From NCBI GenBank assembly GCA_964242335.1, contig CAXTAY010000011.1, positions 1 to 64,000 on the forward strand: DNA of 64,000 nucleotides, read 5' to 3'. The notes below the pieces were generated by a model, which did no database searches, was not told the DNA's origin, and saw nothing but the letters and a program-made list of their open reading frames with translations. Numbering within the stretch: position 1 is the first letter of the stretch; every line of letters begins with the position of its first letter. The DNA is from Lichenicoccus sp964242335. GTDB taxonomy: Bacteria > Pseudomonadota > Alphaproteobacteria > Acetobacterales > Acetobacteraceae. Below, in pieces: positions 45,780 to 54,599 of the stretch. Made by a program: the position numbers and the translations under genes.

Positions 45780-46589
45780 CTAGAGCCAGGGCGGGCGGCT
45801 ATTGAAGATGACGCCGATCCCCATCCAGGCCGGATGATGCGAGATCTCGAAGATCGGACAGCTGTGCCGGTACTCGAGTTTCACCTCGTTCCAGGTTCTG
45901 CGGACGCCGCCGTTCAGCGGCTGATACTCCGGGCCGTTGATGTCGTGGAACCCGACCACGGCCGATGATCGTCCCACGTTGAGCCAGTCGATGCGCGAGC
46001 CGTCGTAGGAATGGTCGCCATCTATGAACGCCAGGTCGAAGCTTCGTCCCGCGTAGCATGCGCTGGTGGACGGGGCGGCCTTGACGATGGGCAGTATGCT
46101 GCTGAAGTACTCGAAATCCACCAGGTCGTCGCGGATGTCGACGGCGATATAGCTGTGCTGCCTGTTCAGCCGGGAGAGGTATGCGGCCGACAGGTAGGCG
46201 GAGGCGCCCCGGGAGACACCGATCTCGATCGCCGTCGCCGGCCTCGACGCCCCGGCGAGCAGCAGGTAGTCGGCGAACTCGGTGGGTATCTGTATGATAC
46301 CGACAGGTGCGGGATTGATGTAGCTCGTGAAGGCGGCCATGCCCTCCCAGTCCTGGTAGGCGATGCCGACCTGGCGGATGCAGCCCAGGATGAAGGTCCT
46401 GTCGCGGATCTCGTCATCGGATGCCTCGAGAATGCGGTGGATCGCGGCCCTCGCCTTCTTCACCGCGAAGTCGTAGGCGGCGGCATCTCCTTCCGCCCTG
46501 GCGCGAGCCACGAGCTCATCCGGCGTCGGCGATGCCGACGGTTGAGCGTGGTGATCAGCCTCGGCTGCGGCGTCCTTCGGAGCATCCAT
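45780..46589 (-). CDS. Class I SAM-dependent methyltransferase-like protein
   Basis: A 269-residue protein. The SAM motif is IEIGVSRGASAYLSA near residue 130, followed by FIDGDHSYDG and GFHDINGPEY, as in the Methyltransf_24/CmcI-like group of cephalosporin hydroxylase-type and glycan methyltransferases. The first 70 residues are helical and without assignment. ATG 46589 has GGAAG eight bases upstream; ATG 46604 would add five residues. Slightly less GC-rich than its neighbours. The substrate is unknown; convergent with rnd. Confidence 0.75.
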   Translation of the reverse strand: MDAPKDAAAEADHHAQPSASPTPDELVARARAEGDAAAYDFAVKKARAAIHRILEASDDEIRDRTFILGCIRQVGIAYQDWEGMAAFTSYINPAPVGIIQIPTEFADYLLLAGASRPATAIEIGVSRGASAYLSAAYLSRLNRQHSYIAVDIRDDLVDFEYFSSILPIVKAAPSTSACYAGRSFDLAFIDGDHSYDGSRIDWLNVGRSSAVVGFHDINGPEYQPLNGGVRRTWNEVKLEYRHSCPIFEISHHPAWMGIGVIFNSRPPWL

Positions 46590-46680
46590 TCGGAAAACTT
46601 CCATGCCGGCGAACGGTGTTCCGCGAGCAAACACATCGGGGCGATCCCTGCAATGGCGCGCGCGCGGCATGTTCGGCCGA

Positions 46681-47508
46681 TCAATGCGCCAGGCACCCGG
46701 CACCCGCGGCGATCGCGACACACGAGCCGATCCGGCGCGCGGTCAGCCTCTCGCTGAGAAAGATCCGCCCGATGATGGCGGCATACACCACGCTCGTCTC
46801 GCGCAGCGCCGAGACCACGCCCATCGCGCCGTACTGCATCGCCCAGATGACGATGCCGTAGGCGAGGATCGAGACGATGCCGCCGGCGAGCGCGATCGCG
46901 GTCTGCGCTCCCGTGTAGGCAGGCGGCTTGCCGCGCATCGCGTAGAAGATCGCGGGCATCGCCATGCTCCACAGCAGGAACATGCCGACCGTGTAGCCCA
47001 GGCTGTGTCCCGAGAGCCGGACCCCGACCCCGTCGACCACGGTGTATGCCCCGATCAGCGCGCCGGTGGTGAACGCCGCGGGAAGAAAGTCGGTGACGAC
47101 CTTCCGGTCCTGGAAGGCGAGCGAGAGGATGCCGCCGGAAACCAGCGCGATGCCGACGCAGGAAACGGCATCGAGCGCCTCGTGCGCGAAGATCGCCGCA
47201 CCCGCCGCGACCAGCACCGGCGAGGAGCCGCGCGACACGGGATAGGTCTGGCCGAGATCGCCGGACCGGTAGGTTCGCACCAGGGACAGGTTGTAGCCGG
47301 TGTGGATCACCGCCGAGGCAACCAGGTACGGCCAGCTCGCCGCGTCGGGCCAGGGCACGAACAACGCGGCGACCGCGGTGACGCAGGTGATCGCGATCAT
47401 CATCAGCGTCATCGACCAGAGCTGGTCGATGCCGCCGCGCAGCACCGCGTTCCAGCCCGCGTGCAGGATCGCGGCGCACATCACGCAGGCGAGGACCGGC
47501 AGGGTCAC
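46681..47508 (-). CDS. EamA/DMT family transporter
   Basis: A 275-residue membrane protein with ten hydrophobic segments in two EamA repeats; the second ends in ALRETSVVYAAIIGRIFLSERL. DMT proteins export metabolites such as amino acids or import small compounds; no substrate can be named. GTG 47508 is taken as the start because it is directly before the first helix; further upstream the frame is arginine-rich and not membrane-like. Next gene upstream on the same strand is a LysR regulator 254 bp away. Confidence 0.82.
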   Translation of the reverse strand: MTLPVLACVMCAAILHAGWNAVLRGGIDQLWSMTLMMIAITCVTAVAALFVPWPDAASWPYLVASAVIHTGYNLSLVRTYRSGDLGQTYPVSRGSSPVLVAAGAAIFAHEALDAVSCVGIALVSGGILSLAFQDRKVVTDFLPAAFTTGALIGAYTVVDGVGVRLSGHSLGYTVGMFLLWSMAMPAIFYAMRGKPPAYTGAQTAIALAGGIVSILAYGIVIWAMQYGAMGVVSALRETSVVYAAIIGRIFLSERLTARRIGSCVAIAAGAGCLAH

Positions 47509-47761
47509 GCGTCGACGACGTGGCCGGAAATGCCGGCGGCCGCGGCGCGGCCCGGCCGGGGCGCCGGCAGGCGTTCGGGTGGTGTGCCGCGTCCGCCGGC
47601 CGAACCGGAATGCCGCATCGCGCGCTCGACCTCCCACCTCGCGCGCTCGATCGCGGCGATGCCACGCTGGGTAGCCGAACCCCCCCGTGGCAGCCAAACG
47701 CGGTGTTTTCACCGCCACCATGAGCGCCGGTTCACGATCGGGCGGCCGGCCGCGGACGAGG

Positions 47762-48685
47762 TCAGGGTGTTCCGTCGCGCTCGTCGTAGAGCCGCTGCGC
47801 GAGCGACGCCTGCTCGACGATCCACGACCTGAACGATGCGATCGCGGCCCGCTTCTCGCCTCCCGCCGGACAGACGAAATGGTAGGCGATCGGCGACGGC
47901 ACCGGGATGTCGAGCAGCTTCACCAGGCGGCCCGATCGCAGCTCGTCGGTGATGTGGGCACTCCTCACCAGTGCCGCGCCCTGGCCGGCGAGGGCGGCCT
48001 CGATGGTCATGGCGGTATCCGGGAAGCGCGGGCCCGGAGGCAGCACCACGCCTTCCAGCCCGACCTTCTCGAACCAGAGTTCCCAGCGCGGCACGGAGCT
48101 CTTGCCGGATCGCAGTATCAGGGGCAGGCGCAGCATGTCGGCCGGCCGTTCGACCTCGCCGAAGCGCCGGAGCAGGGCTGGGCTCGCCACCGGAAACACG
48201 TACTCGCGAAGCAGCAGCTCGGCATGCAGCGGATCGTACGGGCCGGCGCCGATGCGGATCGCGACGTCGATGTCCTCGCGGTCGAAGCGCGCGAACTCGT
48301 CGCTGGTGGAGATCCAGACATGCACGGTGGGCGCCGCCGCGGAGAATGCCGGCAGCCGCGGCAGCAGCCATTTCACCGCGAAGGATTGCGTGAGGCTGAC
48401 CTTCAGCGGCTCGACCAGGTCCGGGCTGCGCAGGTCGGCGAGCGTCTGTTCCAGCGAGCTCAGGAACTGTCGCACGATCGGCGCCAGGCGCTGACCGGCA
48501 TCGGTGAGCGACAGGCGGCGTCCGCGCGTGAACAGCGCCATCCGCCACAGCTCCTCCAGATGGCGAAGCTGATGGCTCACCGCACTCGGCGTGACGTTCA
48601 GTTCCCGGGCGGCCGCAACGAAGCTGCCGTGGCGAGCGGCGGCCTCGAAGGCGCGCAGCGCTGCGGCCGGCGGCAGGACGACCAC
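47762..48685 (-). CDS. LysR family transcriptional regulator (GcvA-like)
   Basis: A 307-residue LysR protein: winged HTH at residues ~5-65 (AARHGSFVAAARELNVTPSAVSHQLRHLEE) and an effector domain of the GcvA subgroup (FAVKWLLPRLPAF, DIDVAIRIGAG). Many LysR proteins control a divergent gene, but here the neighbour on the other side, a small secreted protein, is on the same strand, and the DMT transporter lies downstream. The target is unknown. Confidence 0.9.
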   Translation of the reverse strand: MVVLPPAAALRAFEAAARHGSFVAAARELNVTPSAVSHQLRHLEELWRMALFTRGRRLSLTDAGQRLAPIVRQFLSSLEQTLADLRSPDLVEPLKVSLTQSFAVKWLLPRLPAFSAAAPTVHVWISTSDEFARFDREDIDVAIRIGAGPYDPLHAELLLREYVFPVASPALLRRFGEVERPADMLRLPLILRSGKSSVPRWELWFEKVGLEGVVLPPGPRFPDTAMTIEAALAGQGAALVRSAHITDELRSGRLVKLLDIPVPSPIAYHFVCPAGGEKRAAIASFRSWIVEQASLAQRLYDERDGTP

Positions 48686-48753
48686 GCTGCGCCTACGTCA
48701 GGCCCCGGCGCCCGAGGATCCGTGCGTCGCCGCACCGTCGCGGGCGATCCGGA

Positions 48754-49113
48754 TCATCCGACGCGGCCGGCGGCGCGCGCGGTGTCGGTGGGGCAGGAGC
48801 AGCGCGAACCGACCGTCAGCGGCCGCCTGAGCGGACAGACATAGGCGCCGGCGTAGCACCGTCCGGGAGGCGCGGCGTACGGCGGCGGTGCCGCGTAGAC
48901 GACGGGCGGCGGCGCATAGAATACCGGTGCCGGTGCGAAGACCACCCGGGGGCCGTAGAAGGGGGCGAACGGATAGACCGGCGCGAACACCGGGAAGCCG
49001 AAACCGAAGCCTATGAACCCGTAGGCCCTGGCGGGATGCATCGGCGACAGCAGCAGGATGCCGGTGGCGATGACAGTGGCGAGCGTGCGGCGGCGGAAGA
49101 AGCGAGAGGGCAT
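48754..49113 (-). CDS. Small secreted Pro/Tyr/Phe-rich protein, unknown
   Basis: A 119-residue protein with a signal peptide (RRRTLATVIATGILLLSP, cleavage after ARA). The mature part is low-complexity: Gly/Phe repeats (FGFGFP) then alternating Pro, Tyr, Val and Ala (APPPVVYAAPPPYAAPPG), followed by a four-cysteine tail. Such proteins occur widely in alphaproteobacterial envelopes without known function. A GAGGT-type site precedes the ATG. It stands alone. Confidence 0.65.
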   Translation of the reverse strand: MPSRFFRRRTLATVIATGILLLSPMHPARAYGFIGFGFGFPVFAPVYPFAPFYGPRVVFAPAPVFYAPPPVVYAAPPPYAAPPGRCYAGAYVCPLRRPLTVGSRCSCPTDTARAAGRVG

Positions 49114-49300
49114 GACCCGAGACCTCCTTGAGACAGCACAGGAAGTGATCCTCGCCGGGTCCGGGTTGCACCTCGCTGCGCTATTTCAGCATCGAATGGC
49201 GATCCCGCGCCGCGCCTCGATTCCGACGGGACGAAGACAGGCAGGGGGCTTCGCCTCTTGACCCCACCAGAGGCGCAGCCCCTGAGATCCAGTAGGGGTC

Positions 49301-49350
49301 TGGGGCCGCTGGCCCCAGCGGGTCAAGGGCAGAGCCCTTGCCTGCTCTTC
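49301..49350. repeat. Two-hairpin dispersed repeat, copy D
   Basis: Immediately downstream of the last gene of the second BMP operon. Stem TGGGGCC/GGCCCCA (49301-49307 with 49311-49317), linker, stem CAAGGGC/GCCCTTG (49324-49330 with 49334-49340), then CCTGCTCTTC. Same orientation as copy A and 94 percent identical to it. Weaker similarity extends left to about 49236. Confidence 0.85.
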
Positions 49351-49365
49351 CCCGGCGTCCAGCGC

Positions 49366-50271
49366 CTACGGCTCGGGCCGCAGCGGACGGCCGATCGACG
49401 CCGGCAGTTTCGCCGAGCGCCCCACCAGGGCCAGCACGGCGAGCGCGATGAGATAGGGCGTCATCTGCAGCAGGTAGGGGTTGGCGCCGAGGCCGGCCGC
49501 CTCCAGGTGCAGCTCGAAGGCTTCGGCGCCGCCGAACACCAGGCAGGCGAGCGCGGCGCCGAAGGGTGTCCAGCGCCCGACGATCAGGGAGGCGAGGGCG
49601 AGGTAGCCGCGGCCGCCGGTCATGCCGTCGGTGAAACCGCCGAGCTGCTGCAACGACAGCACCGCGCCGCCGAGACCTGCGATCGCACTCCCCGCGATCA
49701 CCGCGACCATCCGTATGCGCAGCGGGTCGAGGCCTGCGGCGAACACCGCGGCAGGATGCTCGCCGGTGGCGCGCAGCGCGAGCCCGGCCCGGCTGTGGCG
49801 AAGAAACAGCGTCAGCACGACGCAGCCCAGCAGCGCCAGCCAGGTCAGCGGCGGCTGCACGAACAGCGGTCCCACCACGGCGAGCCGGTCCAGGCCGAAG
49901 ATCGGCCACGCGGCCAGCGGCACCAGCCGCATCGACCCTGCATGACCGGGAGAGACCAGCCGCAGCACGGTGCTGGTGCCTCCGAGGGCGACGATGTTGG
50001 CCGAGAGGCCGGTCACCATGTTGTCGGCGCGACAGCGCACCGCGACGAGTGCCACCAGGCAGCCGATCAGCGCACCGCCGAGCAGCGAGGCCAGCACGCC
50101 CAAAGCGGCCGCGCCGGTTTCCCAGGTCGCCAGCACCGCGGCGAAGGCACCCGACAGCATCATGCCCTCCAGTGCCACGGCGAACACGCCGGCGCGTTCG
50201 CAGAGCAGGCCGCCCAGTGCGGCGAGCAGCAGCGGCGTGCCGATGCGGATCGAGGCCGCGAGCAGATCCAT
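49366..50271 (-). CDS. ABC transporter permease (BMP type, operon 2, second)
   Basis: A 301-residue permease with about eight hydrophobic segments. LCERAGVFAVALEGMML near residue 25 and LRATGEHPAAVFAAGLD near residue 165 correspond to the same family marks as in operon 1, although the two proteins are clearly diverged paralogues. Last gene of the operon; a hairpin repeat follows its stop by 15 bp. Confidence 0.9.
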   Translation of the reverse strand: MDLLAASIRIGTPLLLAALGGLLCERAGVFAVALEGMMLSGAFAAVLATWETGAAALGVLASLLGGALIGCLVALVAVRCRADNMVTGLSANIVALGGTSTVLRLVSPGHAGSMRLVPLAAWPIFGLDRLAVVGPLFVQPPLTWLALLGCVVLTLFLRHSRAGLALRATGEHPAAVFAAGLDPLRIRMVAVIAGSAIAGLGGAVLSLQQLGGFTDGMTGGRGYLALASLIVGRWTPFGAALACLVFGGAEAFELHLEAAGLGANPYLLQMTPYLIALAVLALVGRSAKLPASIGRPLRPEP

Positions 50272-50280
50272 GCGCGACCG

Positions 50281-51243
50281 TCAGATCCGGCCGCGCCGCG
50301 CCGTGGCGGCGAGAACCAGCAGCACGGTCAGCCCCTCCAGCACCGTCACCAGCGAGGACGGCAGGCCGGTCTGACGCTGCATCGCCTGGGCCGCGGTCTC
50401 CAGGAAGCCCACGAACAGTGCCGCGGGCACCACGGCGAGCGGTTCGAGCAGTCCGAGCAGCGCCACCGTCACCGCGCGGAAGCCGAACCCGAGCGAGAAG
50501 CCTTCGACCAGCCGACGGTGCAGTCCGAGCGCCTCCACCGCACCGCCGAGCCCCGCCAGCCCGCCGGCCAGCAGCATGACGCACGCGGTCAGGCGCTTCA
50601 CGCCGAAGCCCGCATAGCGGCAGGCTCGCGGCGAGGATCCGAGCACGCGCAGGCCGAAACCGAACCGGGTTCGCCACAACAGCAGCGAGCCGAGGATGGC
50701 GGCAGCCAGGGCGAGCAGGAAGCCGAGATGCGCGCCGAGTCCCGGCAGGCGCGGCAGGCGTGCCGCGCGCGGGATCGGCGGGGTCTGCAGGAAGCCGGCG
50801 CCGGGTTCGCCGAGATCGCCGGCGAGCAGCAGCTGCACCAGCAGCAGGGCGACGAAGTTCAGCAGCAGGGTCGCCAGCACCTCGTGCACGCCGCGTGCGA
50901 GGTGCAGGAACGCGGCGAGCCCGGCCCAGCCGGCGCCGGCCAGCATGCCGACGCCCAATGCCAGCGGGATCGCCAGCAGTGGGTCGCGCACCGGCCAGGC
51001 GAGCGAAGCGGCGACCGCACCCAGGCCGCCGACGGCGATCTGGCCTTCCGCGCCGATGTTGATCACGGCGGCGCGGAAGCAGAGGGCGACGCCGATGCCG
51101 CCGAGCAGATAGGGCGTGCTGCGGTCCAGCGCCGCCGCCGCCGACCGCCCGCCCAGGGCCAGCGGCAGGGCCAGCAGCAGGGTGACGAGCAGGCTTGCGG
51201 CGAGGCCGTAGAGCAGGGCGACCGAGGCGCGACGGCGGATCAC
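50281..51243 (-). CDS. ABC transporter permease (BMP type, operon 2, first)
   Basis: A 320-residue permease with nine or ten hydrophobic segments and the marks NIGAEGQIAVGG, VHEVLATLLLNF and LGFGFRAVTVALLG. I took GTG 51243, whose GTGA overlaps the stop of the ATPase gene by four bases; ATG 51264 is an alternative adding seven basic residues. It would pair with the next permease to form the channel. Confidence 0.88.
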   Translation of the reverse strand: MIRRRASVALLYGLAASLLVTLLLALPLALGGRSAAAALDRSTPYLLGGIGVALCFRAAVINIGAEGQIAVGGLGAVAASLAWPVRDPLLAIPLALGVGMLAGAGWAGLAAFLHLARGVHEVLATLLLNFVALLLVQLLLAGDLGEPGAGFLQTPPIPRAARLPRLPGLGAHLGFLLALAAAILGSLLLWRTRFGFGLRVLGSSPRACRYAGFGVKRLTACVMLLAGGLAGLGGAVEALGLHRRLVEGFSLGFGFRAVTVALLGLLEPLAVVPAALFVGFLETAAQAMQRQTGLPSSLVTVLEGLTVLLVLAATARRGRI

Positions 51244-52766
51244 GCGGGCGCGCCGGACATCCACAGGCCGAGCCGGGTCGCATCGACCGCATCGCGGCTC
51301 GTCAGGCCCACGAAGCGGCCGCCGAACAGCACCGCGACGCGGTCCGACACCGACAGCACCTCCTCCAGCTCGGAGGAGACGTAGAGGATCGCAGCGCCAT
51401 CGTCGCGCAAGGCGTGGATCTGACGCAGCACGAACGCGGTGGCGGCCGGGTCCAGGCCCCAGGCGGGCTGATGGGCGATCAGCACCGACGGCCGGCGACC
51501 GAGCTCGCGGGCGAGCACGATCTTCTGCTGGTTGCCGCCGGAGAGTGTGGCGACCACGATGCCGGGACCGCCGGCACGGATGTCGAAATGCGCCATCAGC
51601 CGTCGCGCGGCGGCCGCACCGACCGGCCCGCGCCGGGCCCTCGCAGGCGCGCCGTCCCGGCGCAGTGTCAGGTTCTCGGCGATGCTCATCTGCGGCACCA
51701 GGGATACCTGCGCCCGATCGGCCGGGCAGTAGGCGATCCCGGCGCGGATCCGTGCCGCCACCGAGCGGCGCGTGATGTCGCGCCCGTCCAGCGTGATCCG
51801 GCCGCCGGCGGCGGCGCGCGATCCGGCGAGCGTCTCGACCAGCTCGAGCTGTCCGTTGCCGTCGACGCCGACCACGCCCAGCACCTCGCCGCCGCGCAGC
51901 TCGAAATCGATCCCGGCCAGCGCCGGCCCGACCAGGGCGCTGGCCGCGAGCCGGACCGGACGGCCGCGAGGCTCGTCTCGCGGTGGCTGCGGCGCGGCCG
52001 GCACCCGGATCGCGGTGCCGATCATCGCGCGCGCCAGGCTCTCGCGGGAAGCGCCCCCGGCCGGCATGGCCGCGACCCGGCGGCCCGCGCGAAGCACCAC
52101 GACCTCGTCGCAGATCGCCAGCACCTCGGGCAGCTTGTGCGTGATGAAGACGATCCCGGTTCCGGCGTCGCGCAGGCTGCGCAGCACCGCGAGCAGGCTG
52201 TCCACTTCCGCCTGCGCCAAGTTGGAGGTGGGTTCGTCGAGGATCAGCAGGTCGGCGCCCCGCAGGATCGCCTTGAGGATCTCGACGCGCTGCCTGCGGC
52301 CGAGCGGCAGGTCGGAGATGCGCGTCTCGGGGTCGAGACCGAGCCCGAAGCGCGCGCTGGTCTCCCGCACCAGCGCCGCGATCCTTCGCCGTTGCAGGAT
52401 GCGCCCGGCGTCGCGCCAGCCGAGCATGACGTTCTCCAGCACGCTCAGCGCTTCCACCAGGGCGAAGTGCTGGTGGATCATCGCGATCCCGACGGCGATC
52501 GCGTCCGCCGGACGATGCGCCGATAGCGGCCGACCCTTGAAGACGATGCTGCCGCTGTCGGGCCGGACGATGCCGAACAGCAGCTTCATCAGCGTGCTCT
52601 TGCCGGATCCGTTCTCGCCCAGCAGCCCCACCACCTGTCCGGCGCGTACATCGAGATCGACGCCGTCATTGGCGACCACATCGCCGAACCGCTTGACGAT
52701 GCCGCGCATCTCGAGCATCGGCGGCACGCGGTGCGCCGCGACGTCAGCGTCCGGAGCGGGCGTCAT
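51240..52766 (-). CDS. ABC transporter ATP-binding protein, tandem ABC domains (operon 2)
   Basis: A 508-residue double ATPase. Domain 1: Walker A GENGSGKST, Walker B DLLILDEPTSNL. Domain 2: modified P-loop GVDGNGQLEL, signature SGGNQQK, Walker B region LIAHQPAWGLD. Same organisation as the operon 1 ATPase. Its ATG lies inside the 3' end of the substrate-binding-protein gene (23-bp overlap), so translation is probably coupled. Confidence 0.92.
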   Translation of the reverse strand: MTPAPDADVAAHRVPPMLEMRGIVKRFGDVVANDGVDLDVRAGQVVGLLGENGSGKSTLMKLLFGIVRPDSGSIVFKGRPLSAHRPADAIAVGIAMIHQHFALVEALSVLENVMLGWRDAGRILQRRRIAALVRETSARFGLGLDPETRISDLPLGRRQRVEILKAILRGADLLILDEPTSNLAQAEVDSLLAVLRSLRDAGTGIVFITHKLPEVLAICDEVVVLRAGRRVAAMPAGGASRESLARAMIGTAIRVPAAPQPPRDEPRGRPVRLAASALVGPALAGIDFELRGGEVLGVVGVDGNGQLELVETLAGSRAAAGGRITLDGRDITRRSVAARIRAGIAYCPADRAQVSLVPQMSIAENLTLRRDGAPARARRGPVGAAAARRLMAHFDIRAGGPGIVVATLSGGNQQKIVLARELGRRPSVLIAHQPAWGLDPAATAFVLRQIHALRDDGAAILYVSSELEEVLSVSDRVAVLFGGRFVGLTSRDAVDATRLGLWMSGAPA

Positions 52767-53748
52767 GGCGGGTGGGCGTGATCACCAGCGCGCGGGTGGC
52801 GAAGCGATGTTCGACGCCGTGCAGTTCCGTCACCACCGCAGCCGGCACCGCCGGGTTGAACGGTGCGCCGGCCGCATAGCGCAGCGAGGCGCCGGTCACC
52901 GGCGGCGTGTCGTAGCCGTACTGGGTGAAGCTGGCGGTCCGCTTGCCCGCACGTACCTGGTCGGCGACGGTTCCGAACATCGCCGGCCAGTCCTCGATGA
53001 TGTTGGTCAGCACCGCCTGTGGGGCGGCATGGCTGTCGTCCAGCGACCGGCCGGTGACGAACACGCCCTTCTCGCGCGCGGCCTCGATCAGCCCGGATTG
53101 CGCAGCGTTCAGCTTGCCGGTCAGGACATCGTTGCCGTCGCCGATCAAGGCGAGTGCCGCCTCCTTGGCAGAGGCGGCGTCCTCCATGTCCTTGACGTAG
53201 AGGATGGTGACCTTGGCACCCTCCCTGGTGGCGCAGATGCGGAATCCTCCCGCCTGCGCGGTGATGTTGGGAACCCCCTCCAGGCCGTAGACCCCGGCCA
53301 CCTTGCCGGTCCTGCTCATGCGCGCCGCCAGGATCCCCAGCTCGCAGCCGAACTGCGCGTTGTTCCAGTCGATCGACATCACGTTGGAGCCGGCACCTGC
53401 GTTGCCTGACGTCACGATGAACTGGGTGTGCGGGTAGTCCGGGGCGACGTCCTCCATCGCCGACATGAAGCGTCCCGAGTGACCGACCACGATGCTGTAG
53501 CCGCGTCCGGCGTAGTCGCGCAGCGCCTGCTCCTCGTCGGCGTCGGCGACGTTCTCGGAGTAGGCGATCTGCAAGCCGTGCCCCTTGAGGCTCTGCAGGA
53601 TCGTGTAGCCGAGCGCGTTCCAGCTATGGTCGTTGATGCTGCCCGGCAGCAGGATCGCCGCCTTCCCGGGATCTTCCGCCTGCGCCGCACCGGCGATCGG
53701 CGCGAGTGCCAGCGTCGCCCGGCACGCGAGCATCAGCGCCTTGAGCAT
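52744..53748 (-). CDS. BMP family ABC transporter substrate-binding protein (operon 2)
   Basis: A 334-residue periplasmic protein with a Sec signal ending AQA. BMP/PnrA-like marks are LLPGSINDHSWN, VVGHSGRFMSA, GVYGLEGVPN and FTQYGYDTPPV. It differs strongly from the operon 1 homologue, so the ligands probably differ too. The start is ATG 53748 with GGAGAG eight bases upstream; in-frame extension to 53979 has no signal peptide. A DUF3891 gene ends 50 bp upstream on the same strand. Confidence 0.9.
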   Translation of the reverse strand: MLKALMLACRATLALAPIAGAAQAEDPGKAAILLPGSINDHSWNALGYTILQSLKGHGLQIAYSENVADADEEQALRDYAGRGYSIVVGHSGRFMSAMEDVAPDYPHTQFIVTSGNAGAGSNVMSIDWNNAQFGCELGILAARMSRTGKVAGVYGLEGVPNITAQAGGFRICATREGAKVTILYVKDMEDAASAKEAALALIGDGNDVLTGKLNAAQSGLIEAAREKGVFVTGRSLDDSHAAPQAVLTNIIEDWPAMFGTVADQVRAGKRTASFTQYGYDTPPVTGASLRYAAGAPFNPAVPAAVVTELHGVEHRFATRALVITPTRHDARSGR

Positions 53749-53797
53749 GGTCGTGTTCTCTCCACTCCGGCGCAGCTGCGGTGCAATCACCGTGCCA

Positions 53798-54571
53798 TCA
53801 ATCCGGTGCGAGCAGCGCCTCGAACGATACGCGTTCCGGTGAGGCGAGCCAGCCTCGCATCGCCGTCGCGTCGGCGAAGCGACCTGGCGGCGGCAGGCGG
53901 CGCGCCTGACCGTGCACCTGCACGGCGTCGCCGCGGAACGGCCAGGGAGACAGCACGAACCTGCCCGGATGCGTCGCATCCCCGGTCAACTGCACGCGGC
54001 CGATGCGACCCGCGCGATCCGGCACGTGCAGGGTCAAGGGCGGCTTCAGCTCGCCGCAGAGTGCCAGCGACAGGGTGTCGGCGAAGGCGAGCAGCGCCGT
54101 GTCGCGGTCCAGGGTGGCCGCGTCGATGCCGAGCGCCTTCGTCCAGGCGGCCTCGACCGGCGCCTGCGTCTGCAGGAACAGGGCCGCCGCCGCCGCATCG
54201 GCTTCGGCCAGCCGGTGGCGATCGGTGAAGCGGCGATAGATCACCCCGCCATGGCGGGAGATCAGCAGGGCGACGCGCGTGCCCCAGGCGCAGAGTGCCT
54301 GCTCCACGCCGCGCCTCCACATCGGGGCATGGATCTGCGCACCGACGTCACGGAACAGATGCGGCCGACCGCTCACCGTATCGAAGCTCGGCGCCGTTTC
54401 CCAGTCCAGCCAGCCGATATCGTGCTGCTCGGTCGCGAGCAGCAGCGACTCGTCGAGCTCGTGCGCCCAGGCTCGGAGGATCTGTCCGGAGATCCAGGCG
54501 TGGGTGAGCTGGCTGATCGCCAGGCAGGACTCGCGGTCGTCACGGAACAGCATCACCGCACGGTAGGACAT
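53798..54571 (-). CDS. DUF3891 family protein
   Basis: About 257 residues, soluble, matching the DUF3891 pattern: LAISQLTHAWISGQILRAW at the N-terminus, then TEQHDIGWLDWE and LLISRHGGVIY. His and Asp residues in THAW, EQHDIGW and SRHG resemble an HD-domain-like metal site, so a hydrolase is possible; no activity is established for the family. The start is uncertain (54592, 54571 or 54568; even an internal ATG before LFRDD is possible). It lies directly upstream of the second BMP-type transporter and is probably in its operon. Confidence 0.8.
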   Translation of the reverse strand: MSYRAVMLFRDDRESCLAISQLTHAWISGQILRAWAHELDESLLLATEQHDIGWLDWETAPSFDTVSGRPHLFRDVGAQIHAPMWRRGVEQALCAWGTRVALLISRHGGVIYRRFTDRHRLAEADAAAAALFLQTQAPVEAAWTKALGIDAATLDRDTALLAFADTLSLALCGELKPPLTLHVPDRAGRIGRVQLTGDATHPGRFVLSPWPFRGDAVQVHGQARRLPPPGRFADATAMRGWLASPERVSFEALLAPD

Positions 54572-54599
54572 CATCGCACGCATCGACCACATCGCTCGC

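Noticed and set aside
49258..51384. A 708-codon Gln/His/Arg-rich frame antisense to the BMP permeases
   Set aside because: Composition typical of antisense GC-rich shadows; sense-strand permeases are clear.
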